This document shows, piece after piece, positions 14,701 through 23,988 of a stretch of 64,000 nucleotides of DNA. The notes under the pieces were generated by a model. That model searched no databases. It saw nothing but the letters and a program-made list of their open reading frames with translations, and was not told the origin of the DNA. Every line of letters begins with the position of its first letter. Positions within the stretch are counted from its first letter, which is position 1. The stretch comes from UBA9732 sp052170315 (lineage in GTDB: Bacteria > Spirochaetota > Spirochaetia > Sphaerochaetales > Sphaerochaetaceae): contig JBQNAT010000008.1 in NCBI GenBank assembly GCA_052170315.1, positions 42,324-106,323 on the forward strand, in the 5' to 3' direction. The position numbers and the translations under genes were made by a program.

Positions 14701-16625
14701 TTGCCCTTCCTTTCCATAAGTCTCATCCCAAGCTTTTCCACAATCTTCCATTCCCAGTCGGAGAAACTTAATCTGGTTATCTGCCTGTAGTCCGCTTTTA
14801 CCAGCTGATTAGCGCTATCGTAGGAAAGCTCAAGCGAATTCCAGACTTCCTTTTGTGAAGCGTACATGACTGCGCCGATATTCTCTCTTCTCTGAATGCC
14901 TGTCATCGGGTCCGGGGTATCGGAGAAAATCGCAATTGATATCCCGGTATCGGGAATTGTGAACATTTTATCCTTGCCGTCTATTTTCCAGGCCTTTCTT
15001 GCCAGTTCAATTACCCTGACAATCTCCTTTTTCTGCTCGGGATTGCAGCTTGCAAGGTACTGTGCGATAACATTGCTCCTGGAAGGCGAGAACCTAAGAA
15101 TCTGCTCAATCAGCGGCAGGTTTTCCGTCACGCTCTCATCAGTTTCCTCTTCAGCTTCTTCCTGTGTACGCTCTTCCGTTTTCCGGTCGAGTTCTTTTTC
15201 CCCGTTTTCTTCAAGTGTTTCTTCAGTACTGTCAGTGTCTATTTCAGAATAAACGGAATTTGTCCGGATTTCTTCAGAAACATCTTCATTTTCTTTCTCC
15301 GGTTCTGAAACCTCTTCCGTATCGTCTACCATGGAAAAGAGAGAATCGGCTTTGTAAGGGTCCGCCACATAAGGCTCTTCCTCATCCTCGTCTTCGTCAC
15401 AGTCTTCGTAGCAGTCTTCAGAATATTCTTTTGTAAATTCTTCGGGAGCGGTTTTCTCAAGATAGTCGTAAGCGTCAGGACTGATTAAGGCAGTATAAGG
15501 CTCTTCGTCATAATATTCTTCGGGGTCTTTTGATTCATTGTCAGGCTCATAAGACTGGTCGTCTTCAGCGGCGTCATAAAGTTCGGCTTCTTCCTCTTCT
15601 TCCGTCAGAGAGTTGGAAGTGTCCTCTTCAAATTCATCCGGGTATTCATATTCATCCGTTTCTACATAGGCTGAATCCTGATTTGGCTCTTCAGTTTCAA
15701 TATCATCGTCATTATTGTATTCATCATAGTCTTCATCGTCAAAGAGGCTGCCCATTTCGACGCTTTCCTGTTGTGATTCGGGTTCTTCAAACGGTACAGG
15801 GTGCCAGGATTTTTCAGATTCCTGTACGGCTGTAAACTTCTGTTCCTGCGACAACAGCTCCGCAATAATTGGCTTTATCGCTTTAAGACTGTAGGCAGTT
15901 ACAAAGCTGTAGAACGCGTTCCCATATTTTATAAAAGGTGTTTTAAGGTAAGATTTGCAGGAGCCTATTATTCCATATTCAGATTCCGGAAGCTCGGCAT
16001 CCTGTCTTGGAGCGCCTGAAAGCTTTGCGCAGAGCTCATAAGGAAGGGACGTGTTCCGTATTACATCAAAGTCGGCAAATCCATGAGCCTTGCCCGTTTC
16101 ATTTTCGATTATCCTGCAGAAATCGTTATTTATGCTTTCCTCTGCGCAGATGTCCGGCATGTCATCATTGGGGAAAACATCGGTATAACATTTCTCCCTT
16201 TCCTGCGAAAGGCTGTCACGGCTGAGCTCCCCCTGCGAAAGCCTCAGAAGCAGTGTGTAATCTATATACTTCATTGTGCATTTCAGGTTTTCCAGCATCA
16301 GGCGGTGAAGGTTTCTTACACATTTTCCCACGGCGGGATTTTCAGCGTCGGTAGGTGCGAAGTAAGATGATTTCTGGAAAGCCTGAGCGTGCAGGAAAAC
16401 TATAAGACAGTCAACGGCTTTTTTTGATATGTCATCGGAGCCGAACGATTCCCTGTTCAGGCAGGTATGGCGTAGCATGCCCGCGATATTGAAGCGCCCG
16501 GATTCTTTTGTAAGCTCATTTCTGTACAGCTTTATGAAAGAGGACTGCTGTACTATGTTTCTTTGAAGTTTTTCGGGAGAGATACCCGTCATGTCGTTCA
16601 GGTTCCATGGAAGATAACAAATCAT
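14697..16625 (-). CDS. Unknown protein with a long hyperacidic central region
   Basis: A 642-residue protein I do not recognise. Residues 1-280 look globular and mostly helical (SPEKLQRNIVQQSSFIKLYRN..., several Cys). Residues ~285-520 are dominated by Glu, Asp, Ser and Tyr with few hydrophobics and are surely disordered. Residues ~520-642 form a second globular domain (LPLIEQILRFSPSRSNVIAQYL, VIELARKAWKIDG, ISIAIFSDTPDP, DWEWKIVEKLGMRLMERK). There is no signal peptide or membrane helix. It is divergent from the loaP gene and translationally coupled to a HAD phosphatase. The two-domain layout with an acidic linker could suit a scaffold or nucleic-acid mimic, but that is speculation. Confidence 0.75.
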   Translation of the reverse strand: MICYLPWNLNDMTGISPEKLQRNIVQQSSFIKLYRNELTKESGRFNIAGMLRHTCLNRESFGSDDISKKAVDCLIVFLHAQAFQKSSYFAPTDAENPAVGKCVRNLHRLMLENLKCTMKYIDYTLLLRLSQGELSRDSLSQEREKCYTDVFPNDDMPDICAEESINNDFCRIIENETGKAHGFADFDVIRNTSLPYELCAKLSGAPRQDAELPESEYGIIGSCKSYLKTPFIKYGNAFYSFVTAYSLKAIKPIIAELLSQEQKFTAVQESEKSWHPVPFEEPESQQESVEMGSLFDDEDYDEYNNDDDIETEEPNQDSAYVETDEYEYPDEFEEDTSNSLTEEEEEAELYDAAEDDQSYEPDNESKDPEEYYDEEPYTALISPDAYDYLEKTAPEEFTKEYSEDCYEDCDEDEDEEEPYVADPYKADSLFSMVDDTEEVSEPEKENEDVSEEIRTNSVYSEIDTDSTEETLEENGEKELDRKTEERTQEEAEEETDESVTENLPLIEQILRFSPSRSNVIAQYLASCNPEQKKEIVRVIELARKAWKIDGKDKMFTIPDTGISIAIFSDTPDPMTGIQRRENIGAVMYASQKEVWNSLELSYDSANQLVKADYRQITRLSFSDWEWKIVEKLGMRLMERKGK

Positions 16626-16697
16626 TGCGTACCCCGCTTATTCCAGTATCGCACATTCCAAAGTATTTATACAGCATTCCCGAAAAAAAATACCCGC

Positions 16698-16726
16698 TTG
16701 TAATGAAGAAAGCTTTGATTCATACT
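16698..16726 (+). promoter_or_regulatory. Promoter of loaP
   Basis: TTGTAA (16698-16703) and CATACT (16721-16726) have 17-bp spacing and lie 23 bases before the start codon. A GGGGAGA ribosome site falls between. Confidence 0.5.
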
Positions 16727-16749
16727 TTACGGGAAATTGGGGAGACGGA

Positions 16750-17307
16750 ATGTATTTTTGCCTTAACTGTATAACCGGAAGGGAAGAAGAGACAAAAGCC
16801 AATATTGCTCATTACCTTGAAGACAGGCTTGAAGACGAGTTTCTGGTATGGTTTCCCAAAAAAGAGGCGCTGGAAAAGAGGAGCGGACGTCATGTTTCAG
16901 TGGCGAAACCACTGTTTCCAAGCTATCTTTTCATTTACTGGGAAGGCGAAAATGAAAGGGAATTTCCGTTTTACGAATTAAGAAGACTTCCGACAGTTAT
17001 CCGAATCCTTGGCTATGATGACAACTCGCACAGCCTTAAGGGCAAGGACCTGAGCTTTGCTAAGTGGATACACATGTACGGCGGCTACATCAGAAAGTCA
17101 AAAGTCATATACAGAGAAGGGCAACGCCTTCATATCTGCGAAGGGCCGCTTAAAGGCTTTGACGGAAACGTTGTTAAAGTTGACAGGCATCATAAGAAGA
17201 TAACGCTGCGCTTTGAGATAGGCGGGGTTTTTTCCGAAGTTAATTTTTCCGCGGATTTTATCAGCGCAAGCGCGGAGTCGGATATGCCGTCAGCGGACAA
17301 AATCTGA
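16750..17307 (+). CDS. loaP: LoaP-type NusG paralogue (processive antiterminator)
   Basis: A 185-residue specialised NusG protein. The N-terminal NGN domain binds RNA polymerase (YFCLNCITGREEETKANIA, then PLFPSYLFIYWEG, equivalent to the LFPGYLFV motif). The C-terminal KOW domain is REGQRLHICEGPLKGFDGNVVKVDRHHKKITLRFEI, matching LoaP more closely than RfaH. Such proteins ride with polymerase through long operons, suppressing termination. Known loaP genes sit beside the operon they control; here the gene is monocistronic and converges head-on with a membrane-protein gene one base away, so the target must be elsewhere. It is too diverged and too basic in its KOW to be the housekeeping NusG. Confidence 0.8.
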   Translation: MYFCLNCITGREEETKANIAHYLEDRLEDEFLVWFPKKEALEKRSGRHVSVAKPLFPSYLFIYWEGENEREFPFYELRRLPTVIRILGYDDNSHSLKGKDLSFAKWIHMYGGYIRKSKVIYREGQRLHICEGPLKGFDGNVVKVDRHHKKITLRFEIGGVFSEVNFSADFISASAESDMPSADKI

Positions 17308-17308
17308 T

Positions 17309-17821
17309 TTATTTTTCAGTTCGGGCAATATTCCATCCAAGAGCCTTGTATATCAGATCCCTGTTTTTCGCGGCTTTTGCGCAGGTGAAACTGATTTCAT
17401 CATCTCCGAAGTAGAGTATAAAGCCTTTTCGCGCGGGAAGAACCTTCCCGAAGCCTACAGATGTTATATCTTCAGTTTTTACTGACCACGCTTCCTTGCA
17501 TGGGCGTTCCTTGCGCTCTTTGCCGTCTGTCCTTTGGAGCAATATCAGTTTACCGTCCAGGACGCAGAGTCTTCCGCGAGTAAGGTCAGCGGAAGTGTCT
17601 GAAGGTATTTTCCCCGCGAATAAGTCAAAATCCGGCGCCTTTCCCAAAACTTTGAAGGCGTCTTTTTTGCTTACCCAGAACATGGCATACCAGTAAAGCG
17701 CAACCAGAGCTGTCATTGAAAGGAACAGAGGAAGCATCAGTATTCTTGAGGTGTAGATGCCGGGAACGAAAATTATTGCGGCAAATTCAAGCAGTATAAG
17801 CAGTCTGATTATTGTTTTCAT
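17309..17821 (-). CDS. Small membrane protein of unknown function
   Basis: A 170-residue protein with two hydrophobic helices at the N-terminus (residues ~5-22 and ~28-49) and a soluble C-terminal domain of about 110 residues rich in beta strands (GRLCVLDGKLILLQR, WSVKTEDITSVGFGKVL, KGFILYFGDDEISFTC). That pattern recalls bacterial PH-like domains, but I cannot assign a family. The ribosome site is weak, and a TATCAT box ends seven bases before the ATG. It is convergent with loaP. Confidence 0.65.
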   Translation of the reverse strand: MKTIIRLLILLEFAAIIFVPGIYTSRILMLPLFLSMTALVALYWYAMFWVSKKDAFKVLGKAPDFDLFAGKIPSDTSADLTRGRLCVLDGKLILLQRTDGKERKERPCKEAWSVKTEDITSVGFGKVLPARKGFILYFGDDEISFTCAKAAKNRDLIYKALGWNIARTEK

Positions 17822-17864
17822 TTCTCTGATGATAACTGTTTGTCAGTTTAAAAGCTATAGTTTC

Positions 17865-17893
17865 TTGCAAAGAGTCCGTACGAGGATTAAAAT
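17865..17893 (+). promoter_or_regulatory. Promoter of the glycerate kinase gene
   Basis: TTGCAA (17865-17870) and TAAAAT (17888-17893) have 17-bp spacing. A GGGAG ribosome site follows before the ATG at 17924. Confidence 0.5.
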
Positions 17894-17923
17894 TAATTTA
17901 TCTTATTTTTCCGGGAGAAGCTT

Positions 17924-19159
17924 ATGACAGATTTGCGTAAAGATGCCGACATGATTATAGACGCCGCGATAAAGGCCGCGCTTCCTGATGCCGCTGTTAA
18001 GAAGGCTATAGGACAATTTCCCGCCATAACCGGAAAAATAATACTTATCGCCATAGGTAAGGCTGCATGGCAGATGGCCTCGGCCTGCTATTCGGAGATG
18101 GGAAAGAGGATATCCGGCGGAGTGGTGATTACAAAATACGGCCATTCTATGGGCCCGGTCGGAAATCTTGAGATAATTGAGGCGGGACATCCGGTTCCTG
18201 ATGAGAATTCGTATAGGGGAACTCAGGCGGCTATTGATGCGGTTTCCGGGCTTTCCAAAGAAGACTGCGTGGTGTTCCTGATTTCGGGTGGGGGTTCGGC
18301 TTTGTTTGAAAAACCTCTGATACCGGAGGCTTCATTGCGGACTCTTACGTCCGAACTGCTGGCTTCGGGGGCGTCCATTACGGAAATGAACACGATAAGA
18401 AAGAGGCTGTCTGCGGTAAAGGGTGGGCGGTTTGCCCTGCTGTGTGCTCCGGCAAGGGTGTTTTCGATAGTACTTTCGGATATTATCGGGGACCCTTTGG
18501 ATATGATAGCATCCGGGCCGGCCTATCCGGATTCGTCAACGGCGTCGGATGCTAAGGCTATCTATAAAAAGTATAATATCACTCTGACAAAAGAGATGTC
18601 ATCGCTGCTGGATACCGAAACACCCAAGAGTCTTGATAATGTTACTACCTTTGTAACCGGTTCTGTGAAACAGCTTTGCGCTTCCGCTTCGGAAGAAGCC
18701 TTACGTCTTGGCTATCAGCCTTTTGTGCTTACCAGCTGTCTTTCCTGTACGGCAAGAGATGCCGGGGTTTTTCTTGGAAATATTGCCCGGCATTATGCTG
18801 ATTCAAAGGAAAGTCTTGCTTTCATCTGCGGCGGCGAAACCGTTGTGAAGCTTACGGGGCACGGAAAGGGCGGCCGTAATCAGGAGATTGCTCTGGCTGC
18901 CGCGCCTGAGCTTTCAAAAGTTAAAGACTGCGCCGTTTTTTCGGTGGGTTCCGACGGAACTGACGGGCCAACCGACGCGGCGGGAGGTTATGCGGACAAC
19001 ACCACGGAGGCTTTGTTGCGCTCAAAGGGTGTTGATATTAACGATGTTCTTGCGGACAACGATGCTTACCACGCGCTTGAAAAAAGCGGCGGTCTGATAA
19101 TTACAGGTCCTACCGGTACGAATGTGAACGATGTTTCGGTGCTTTTAATACGCCGCTGA
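17924..19159 (+). CDS. Glycerate 2-kinase (DUF4147/MOFRL family)
   Basis: A 411-residue cytosolic kinase phosphorylating D-glycerate to 2-phosphoglycerate, feeding glycolysis or serine metabolism. The N-terminal DUF4147 part has IAIGKAAWQMASA, ISGGVVITKYGHS, EAGHPVPDENS, VVFLISGGGSALFEKP and the Lys/Arg of MNTIRKRLSAVKGGR. The C-terminal MOFRL part has FICGGETVVKLTGHGKGGRNQEIALA, GSDGTDGPTDAAGGYAD and TGPTGTNVNDV. The length is typical. It stands alone with its own promoter upstream of the envelope-protein cluster. Confidence 0.9.
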   Translation: MTDLRKDADMIIDAAIKAALPDAAVKKAIGQFPAITGKIILIAIGKAAWQMASACYSEMGKRISGGVVITKYGHSMGPVGNLEIIEAGHPVPDENSYRGTQAAIDAVSGLSKEDCVVFLISGGGSALFEKPLIPEASLRTLTSELLASGASITEMNTIRKRLSAVKGGRFALLCAPARVFSIVLSDIIGDPLDMIASGPAYPDSSTASDAKAIYKKYNITLTKEMSSLLDTETPKSLDNVTTFVTGSVKQLCASASEEALRLGYQPFVLTSCLSCTARDAGVFLGNIARHYADSKESLAFICGGETVVKLTGHGKGGRNQEIALAAAPELSKVKDCAVFSVGSDGTDGPTDAAGGYADNTTEALLRSKGVDINDVLADNDAYHALEKSGGLIITGPTGTNVNDVSVLLIRR

Positions 19160-19244
19160 CAAATTTTAAAAAATTTCCTGAATTTTCTCAAAAAGCTTGA
19201 ATGGTTTCCGCACTTTTCCCGTATGGGGGCGCGGAGGAACAAAA

Positions 19245-21239
19245 ATGAGAAAATACAAAGTTTTTTTCTTTTGTCTGTTGTTTATTGTCATTTTGGTTTC
19301 GTGTTCCGAAAATCCCGGCACGACCACGATGAAGCTTATTCTTTCAAGCGTGCCGGAGAAAGGCAGCCGGACGCTTCTTCCGGGCGACAGTACGCTTATA
19401 GAGGTCTCGAAGTACACTGTTAGCGGAAAAGGGCCGAACGGAAAGACGTTTACACGCAACGCGGACAGCAATGTAATTGAAATTGAGGGGCTTACTCTGG
19501 GTGAATGGACTGTTACAGCCAAAGGCTTGAACAGAGAAGGAACGGAGCTTGTTTCAGGCACTAATACCTTCAATCTTACGTCCGAACCTGCTCATCAGAC
19601 CATTGTTCTTGGTACAATCATAGGTTCCGGTTCTTTCAGCTTTGTGCTTGACTGGTCCCTTTGCGACGTTGCGGCCCCTTCAATAGATGTGTTTCTTACA
19701 GGACCCTCCGCAGATGCCGCCGAGATGCCTCTTGCGGTGACTGTGAATACGGATACGAAGACGGCAACCGTTTCCGAGACTCTGCCGTCCGGTTCGTACA
19801 GGGTCAGGGTGACGCTTAAGGACGGTTCTCAGCAGGTTGCCGGCCTTGTCGAGGCCGTAAGGATTTCAAACGGTACAAAAACATCGGGAACCCATTTTTT
19901 TCGCTTCAATGAATTAGGTCCCGCGACAATGCTGTACTTCAAAGATGCCTCGGGGACTCCAATAAAAGGAACTCTTACCGCATCCGGAAATCCTTCCGAG
20001 TTCCTTTCGGGGAAAAACTATACTTATGTTTTCGCTTTTTCGGAGCCTGATAAAGTGGAAACGGAAGGTCTTTCAATAGACTGGTATTACGACGGGAATC
20101 TTGTAAAATCCATTTCTCTGTTGGACAAAACCGGCAGTTCATTCACTTCATGCGTTAATACCGGTGTTCACAGGGTTGACGCGGTTGTTTACAACAAGCT
20201 TCTTGGAAGCACGGGCTCCGCGGCCTATACTTTCACCGTTGTTCCTGACGGGGTGCCAGGTGAGATGACTCTTCTCAATGCCGATGCGGGTTCGGCGGTG
20301 CCCAATATGGATTCAGACACAATAGTGACCGCGCTTCCCGGACAGATGTTCCTTGTAACAACCCCAAACAGCGCGAAGATGCATATCTGTAAGGTTTCCT
20401 CCGGCGCTTTTCAGATTCTTAAGACCTATGACGGCTCGAATTTCGCATGGCTTTCAAATGTAAAGCATGTTTTCTCCGACCCTGCTATGGAATTCATAGT
20501 GGCTACGGATACCAGCGGAGGCCATGAAAACTTCACCTGCCTGCGCTTCAGCGAAGATGCGAAGACTCTTGCCGATTTCGGTCTGAGGTATGAAAACGGG
20601 ATTTCCTCACTTAAAAGGGAATTTGTGGATTTGACAACCGCGGCGTTCGCTCCTCCGTTCGGGTTTATCTATATCGCGGATTCTCAGGTATATGATTTTT
20701 TCCTTAAGAGAGACGGCGAGCTTATGAAGCTTGGAGGCCAGACAGGCAAGAGACTGGCCCCTTATTTCAAGGTTCAGGACATGGCTCTTTCACCAGACTG
20801 CCAGTACTTTGTCAGAACCGGCTATTCGTCAAACAGCTTCCTTTCCGCCACGTCTTACAGCTCCGGACTTGTTTCCGCGCTGTGCGAATCCGAACCCTGC
20901 TCCGGCACAATTTCCAGGATACGCTTTGTGAACAATCAGACTGTGGTTGTAACAAATCCGACCGAGATTACAACTTTCAAGGCGGTTCTGAAAGGTTCTT
21001 TCACCAAATACAAGACCTTCCCAATCTCCGCGAACGCTCTGGAATCCGACGGCGCGAACTATTTCTACATCGCGGATAACAGCAGGCGTCTTGTGAGTTT
21101 CGGTGTTTCCGGCTATGAGATTGAGCAACTGGGTTTTACTACTCTTGAAAATGCTATTTCAAGGATATGCCTGAATGGAAGGTATCTTGCGGCCTTTACT
21201 TCAAATAATAAGATAGCTTTGTTTGAGGTGATAGAATGA
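19245..21239 (+). CDS. Large predicted lipoprotein, unknown
   Basis: A 664-residue lipoprotein beginning MRKYKVFFFCLLFIVILVSC; Cys20 is the likely acylation site in a relaxed spirochaete lipobox (ILVSC). The N-terminal ~360 residues look like a string of Ig-like beta domains (YTVSGKGPNGKTF, LGEWTVTAKGLNREG, PSGSYRVRVTLKDGSQQVAG, HRVDAVVYNKLLGSTGSAAYTFTVV). The C-terminal ~300 residues have repeated strand-turn units (LPGQMFLVTT, AMEFIVATDTS, GFIYIADSQ, YFVRTGYSS, NYFYIADNSRRLVSF, RYLAAFTSNN) compatible with a beta-propeller. I chose the ATG at 19245, after CGGAGG. It is coupled by ATGA to the next gene. The family is not recognised; it is probably exported or surface-located. Confidence 0.7.
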   Translation: MRKYKVFFFCLLFIVILVSCSENPGTTTMKLILSSVPEKGSRTLLPGDSTLIEVSKYTVSGKGPNGKTFTRNADSNVIEIEGLTLGEWTVTAKGLNREGTELVSGTNTFNLTSEPAHQTIVLGTIIGSGSFSFVLDWSLCDVAAPSIDVFLTGPSADAAEMPLAVTVNTDTKTATVSETLPSGSYRVRVTLKDGSQQVAGLVEAVRISNGTKTSGTHFFRFNELGPATMLYFKDASGTPIKGTLTASGNPSEFLSGKNYTYVFAFSEPDKVETEGLSIDWYYDGNLVKSISLLDKTGSSFTSCVNTGVHRVDAVVYNKLLGSTGSAAYTFTVVPDGVPGEMTLLNADAGSAVPNMDSDTIVTALPGQMFLVTTPNSAKMHICKVSSGAFQILKTYDGSNFAWLSNVKHVFSDPAMEFIVATDTSGGHENFTCLRFSEDAKTLADFGLRYENGISSLKREFVDLTTAAFAPPFGFIYIADSQVYDFFLKRDGELMKLGGQTGKRLAPYFKVQDMALSPDCQYFVRTGYSSNSFLSATSYSSGLVSALCESEPCSGTISRIRFVNNQTVVVTNPTEITTFKAVLKGSFTKYKTFPISANALESDGANYFYIADNSRRLVSFGVSGYEIEQLGFTTLENAISRICLNGRYLAAFTSNNKIALFEVIE

Positions 21240-21781
21240 GGACTTTTACAGTTTATGCTGTTCTTATTCTGCTTCTTGCCGTACCGTGCGCGCTTTTCGG
21301 CGCGCCCTGGTATGAGGCAGGCAGGGCTGAACTTGGATTTGGGGCCGATTTGGCTTCGGCTCAGGATATCTTTCTTGGAAAGGGAAGCTTTCACATCGCG
21401 GCTGATATCAGAATGACGGTCTCTGAAGAGTTTCAGATAAGAATTCCGCTGGGTTTTTCAATTAACAGGACATCGCAACTATGGGAAACGGGCTTTGACA
21501 TAGTCTGTTACCCATGGGGCGCCGGACCTTTTATAAGCCTGTCACTTTTCAGGGCGGGCTTCAGCAGAAACTGCGAGAACATTGACAGTATGGTGAATCT
21601 GAATGAGGTCTCCATTGGCTGGACTTTTGAATTCGGCCCGGAGCTTTTTGTTGAACCCTGTCTTTGTGTCCGCGACCCTTCGGGGACTTTCACAGAAGAG
21701 TATTCAAGGATAAAGGGAACTTTCCCGTGCTATACGACATTCCGAGGCCGTATCGCCTTCGGATGGATGTTTTTGAGGTGA
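21236..21781 (+). CDS. Small predicted outer-membrane beta-barrel protein
   Basis: A 181-residue protein with a cleavable signal peptide (hydrophobic stretch to about residue 21, ALFGA). It then shows alternating amphipathic strands with aromatic ends (GKGSFHIAADIRMTV, FQIRIPLGFSIN, WETGFDIVCYPWG, GPFISLSLFRAGF, VSIGWTFEFGPELFVEPCLCV) and a final strand FRGRIAFGWMFLR, as in eight-stranded barrels. Its ATG overlaps the stop of the large lipoprotein (ATGA), so the pair is translationally coupled and may act together. No family name can be given. Confidence 0.65.
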   Translation: MRTFTVYAVLILLLAVPCALFGAPWYEAGRAELGFGADLASAQDIFLGKGSFHIAADIRMTVSEEFQIRIPLGFSINRTSQLWETGFDIVCYPWGAGPFISLSLFRAGFSRNCENIDSMVNLNEVSIGWTFEFGPELFVEPCLCVRDPSGTFTEEYSRIKGTFPCYTTFRGRIAFGWMFLR

Positions 21782-21783
21782 GT

Positions 21784-22686
21784 ATGAAAAAAAGAATAAT
21801 TAAAATGTTTAATTCAGGTAATTTCAGGTTTCTTGTAAATGATATTGTATGGCTCATTGCGCTTGTCGCCTTCGTATCCTGCAACGCGGATTTCAGGCCT
21901 TCCTTCAAGGAGTCTATTACGGATTCAAAGATGCGTTCCTGCGTGTCCCGTGTTATAGACGCCCAGCTTGAAAACATCAGGGGCTATCTTGATGAAGAGT
22001 TGCGGGCGGAAATAGACGGTACAGGGAACAGGGGTTCCCGTGGACTTTCCGGCTCTGATATAGTCGAGCGCACCTTGAAGGAATCAGGCGGCAGAGACTA
22101 TCTTGATTTCTGCTACGCCGTTGACGTTTCCCAGACTACGGGGAACGTGGATGATGTAATGGATACCGCAAGGTACATCCTTCCGTCTTCGGACTATGAG
22201 AAGCTGGTTGAAAAAACGGAGGATATAAAACGGGAAATTTCACTTAAGGGCGAAGAAATGTCAAGGATGATTCCCGTTAGCCAGCAGGAGGCTTTTTTCC
22301 ATGACCTTAAGATTCTTGTAACGCGGGCTATAGTTCTCCTGATTGCAGGTATAGTCTATGCCTGCGTACCGCGACTTGTGTTCTGGGGAAAAGTCAGCGC
22401 CGCGGCTGCCATTTCCGTGGGAGCAGGCCTTGTAGCTATTTCCGTAATGTCGCTCTATGAGTACTTCAAGTTCGGCACGGGAGAAGGCATGAGTTTCGAG
22501 GATTGGTTCAAAGATCTTCTTAAGATACCTCAGGCGGATTTTGCCCTGACAACGGCTGTGACTTCAATGGCGGAAGCCATGGGAACCGGGCCTGTGGTTA
22601 CAGGAATAATCATATGCGTATACGGACTTTTCAATGTGGCTGAAATGGTAAGAACCATGATGAAAACCTATAATTTTGACGCCTGA
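21784..22686 (+). CDS. Predicted lipoprotein/membrane protein, unknown
   Basis: A 300-residue protein with an N-terminal hydrophobic segment (WLIALVAFVSC) ending in a possible lipobox Cys near residue 38. It has a helical charged middle (SRVIDAQLENIRGYLDEELRAEIDG, residues ~110-160) and two or three membrane helices in the C-terminal half (AIVLLIAGIVYACVPRLVF, AAAAISVGAGLVAISVMSLYEYF, and a last one near the end). I chose the ATG at 21784, two bases after the barrel gene, rather than a longer frame inside it. It looks cotranscribed with the two envelope genes upstream. I do not recognise the family. Confidence 0.6.
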   Translation: MKKRIIKMFNSGNFRFLVNDIVWLIALVAFVSCNADFRPSFKESITDSKMRSCVSRVIDAQLENIRGYLDEELRAEIDGTGNRGSRGLSGSDIVERTLKESGGRDYLDFCYAVDVSQTTGNVDDVMDTARYILPSSDYEKLVEKTEDIKREISLKGEEMSRMIPVSQQEAFFHDLKILVTRAIVLLIAGIVYACVPRLVFWGKVSAAAAISVGAGLVAISVMSLYEYFKFGTGEGMSFEDWFKDLLKIPQADFALTTAVTSMAEAMGTGPVVTGIIICVYGLFNVAEMVRTMMKTYNFDA

Positions 22687-22760
22687 CAAAAGAATCCTTC
22701 GGGTTTTCTCATTCCCTGTTTTGTGCGATAATGCCAATGCAGCCATGCAAAGGAGTTACT

Positions 22761-23987
22761 ATGTTCAAAGCAGAGATTCTGGAACGTTTTCTAAGATATG
22801 CCGCCGTAGATACGATGAGTATCGAAAGCATTGCCGATAAAAAACATCCTTCGTTTGAAGGTGAATGGGAGCTTCTCAGAATGCTTGAAGGAGAGCTTAG
22901 GGAGCTTGGACTTACCGATGTTGTGCTTGATGAGCATGGCTATCTTCTGGGAAGGCTTGCCGCGAATGCCAAAGGTCTTCTCGCAATAGCTTTCAGTTCC
23001 CATGTGGATACGGCGGATGACGTTGAAGGCAACCATGTAAAACCCGTTGTCAATGATTATGAAGGCGGAGACATAACACTGAAAAACGGCCTGAAGATAG
23101 AAGTTGCAAAGAATCCAGAGCTTCCTCAGTACAAGGGCTCCAGGATAATCACATCCGAAGGCGATACGCTTTTAGGCTGTGACGACAAGGGCGGTATTGC
23201 CGAGATAATGACGGCGGTTTCCTATCTGGTAAAACATCCTGAAATCAGACACGGCGAAATAGAGATACTGTTCTCTCCTGATGAGGAAACCGGCTACGGA
23301 ATGGATTTTTTTGACGCGAAGCGTCTTCATTCAAGGGCGTTTTACACGGTAGACGGAGGCGAACGCTACATAATCGCGCTGGAGTGCTTCAATGCCGCGA
23401 CTGTGAAAGTACATTTCTCAGGCGTTTCCTTCCATCTGGGAGCTGCCAGAGGCAGGATGGTGAATGCCCTTACAATGGCGGCAGCTTACATCAACTCCCT
23501 TCCTCAGGCTGAAAGCCCGGAAGCTACGGACGGACGCTACGGCTACTACTGCGCCCAGACGGCAAGCGGAAATGCGACTGATATGGAGCTTACAATCTAT
23601 CTCAGGGATTTTGACTATGACGGTCTTCTCAGAAGGATAGAAACGCTTAAGTCTCTGGCTAAGGCAATTGAGGCCCTGTACAACGGCGGAAAGGTCAATG
23701 TTGACGCTAAGATAAGCTATCTCAATATGGGAGAAGAGGCAAAAAAGAATCCGAAGGCCGTTGACGCGATTTTTCAGGCGGGAAAGCTTTTGGGACAGCC
23801 GCTTAAGACGGAAATGATACGCGGAGGCACAGACGGTTCGCGCATAGCCCAGATGGCAAAGATTCCGTGTCCCAACCTTTATACAGGCGGACACAACTAT
23901 CACAGCCTGTATGAGTGGGCGGCTCTTGACGCCATGAATGACAGCGTTGCACTCATCATTGAAATAATAAAGCAGTGGGCGCTTTGA
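22761..23987 (+). CDS. pepT: Peptidase T (tripeptidase)
   Basis: A 408-residue cytosolic M20 aminotripeptidase that removes the N-terminal residue of tripeptides. Zinc ligands are visible in the usual order: SSHVDTADD (His, Asp nearby), LLGCDDKGG (bridging Asp), SPDEETGYG (general base Glu and metal Glu), TVDGGE (Asp) and GGHNYHS (His). IRGGTDGSR is the family substrate motif. I chose the ATG at 22761, after AAGGAG, over the longer frame. The envelope gene at 23989 follows one base after the stop. Confidence 0.93.
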   Translation: MFKAEILERFLRYAAVDTMSIESIADKKHPSFEGEWELLRMLEGELRELGLTDVVLDEHGYLLGRLAANAKGLLAIAFSSHVDTADDVEGNHVKPVVNDYEGGDITLKNGLKIEVAKNPELPQYKGSRIITSEGDTLLGCDDKGGIAEIMTAVSYLVKHPEIRHGEIEILFSPDEETGYGMDFFDAKRLHSRAFYTVDGGERYIIALECFNAATVKVHFSGVSFHLGAARGRMVNALTMAAAYINSLPQAESPEATDGRYGYYCAQTASGNATDMELTIYLRDFDYDGLLRRIETLKSLAKAIEALYNGGKVNVDAKISYLNMGEEAKKNPKAVDAIFQAGKLLGQPLKTEMIRGGTDGSRIAQMAKIPCPNLYTGGHNYHSLYEWAALDAMNDSVALIIEIIKQWAL

Positions 23988-23988
23988 A

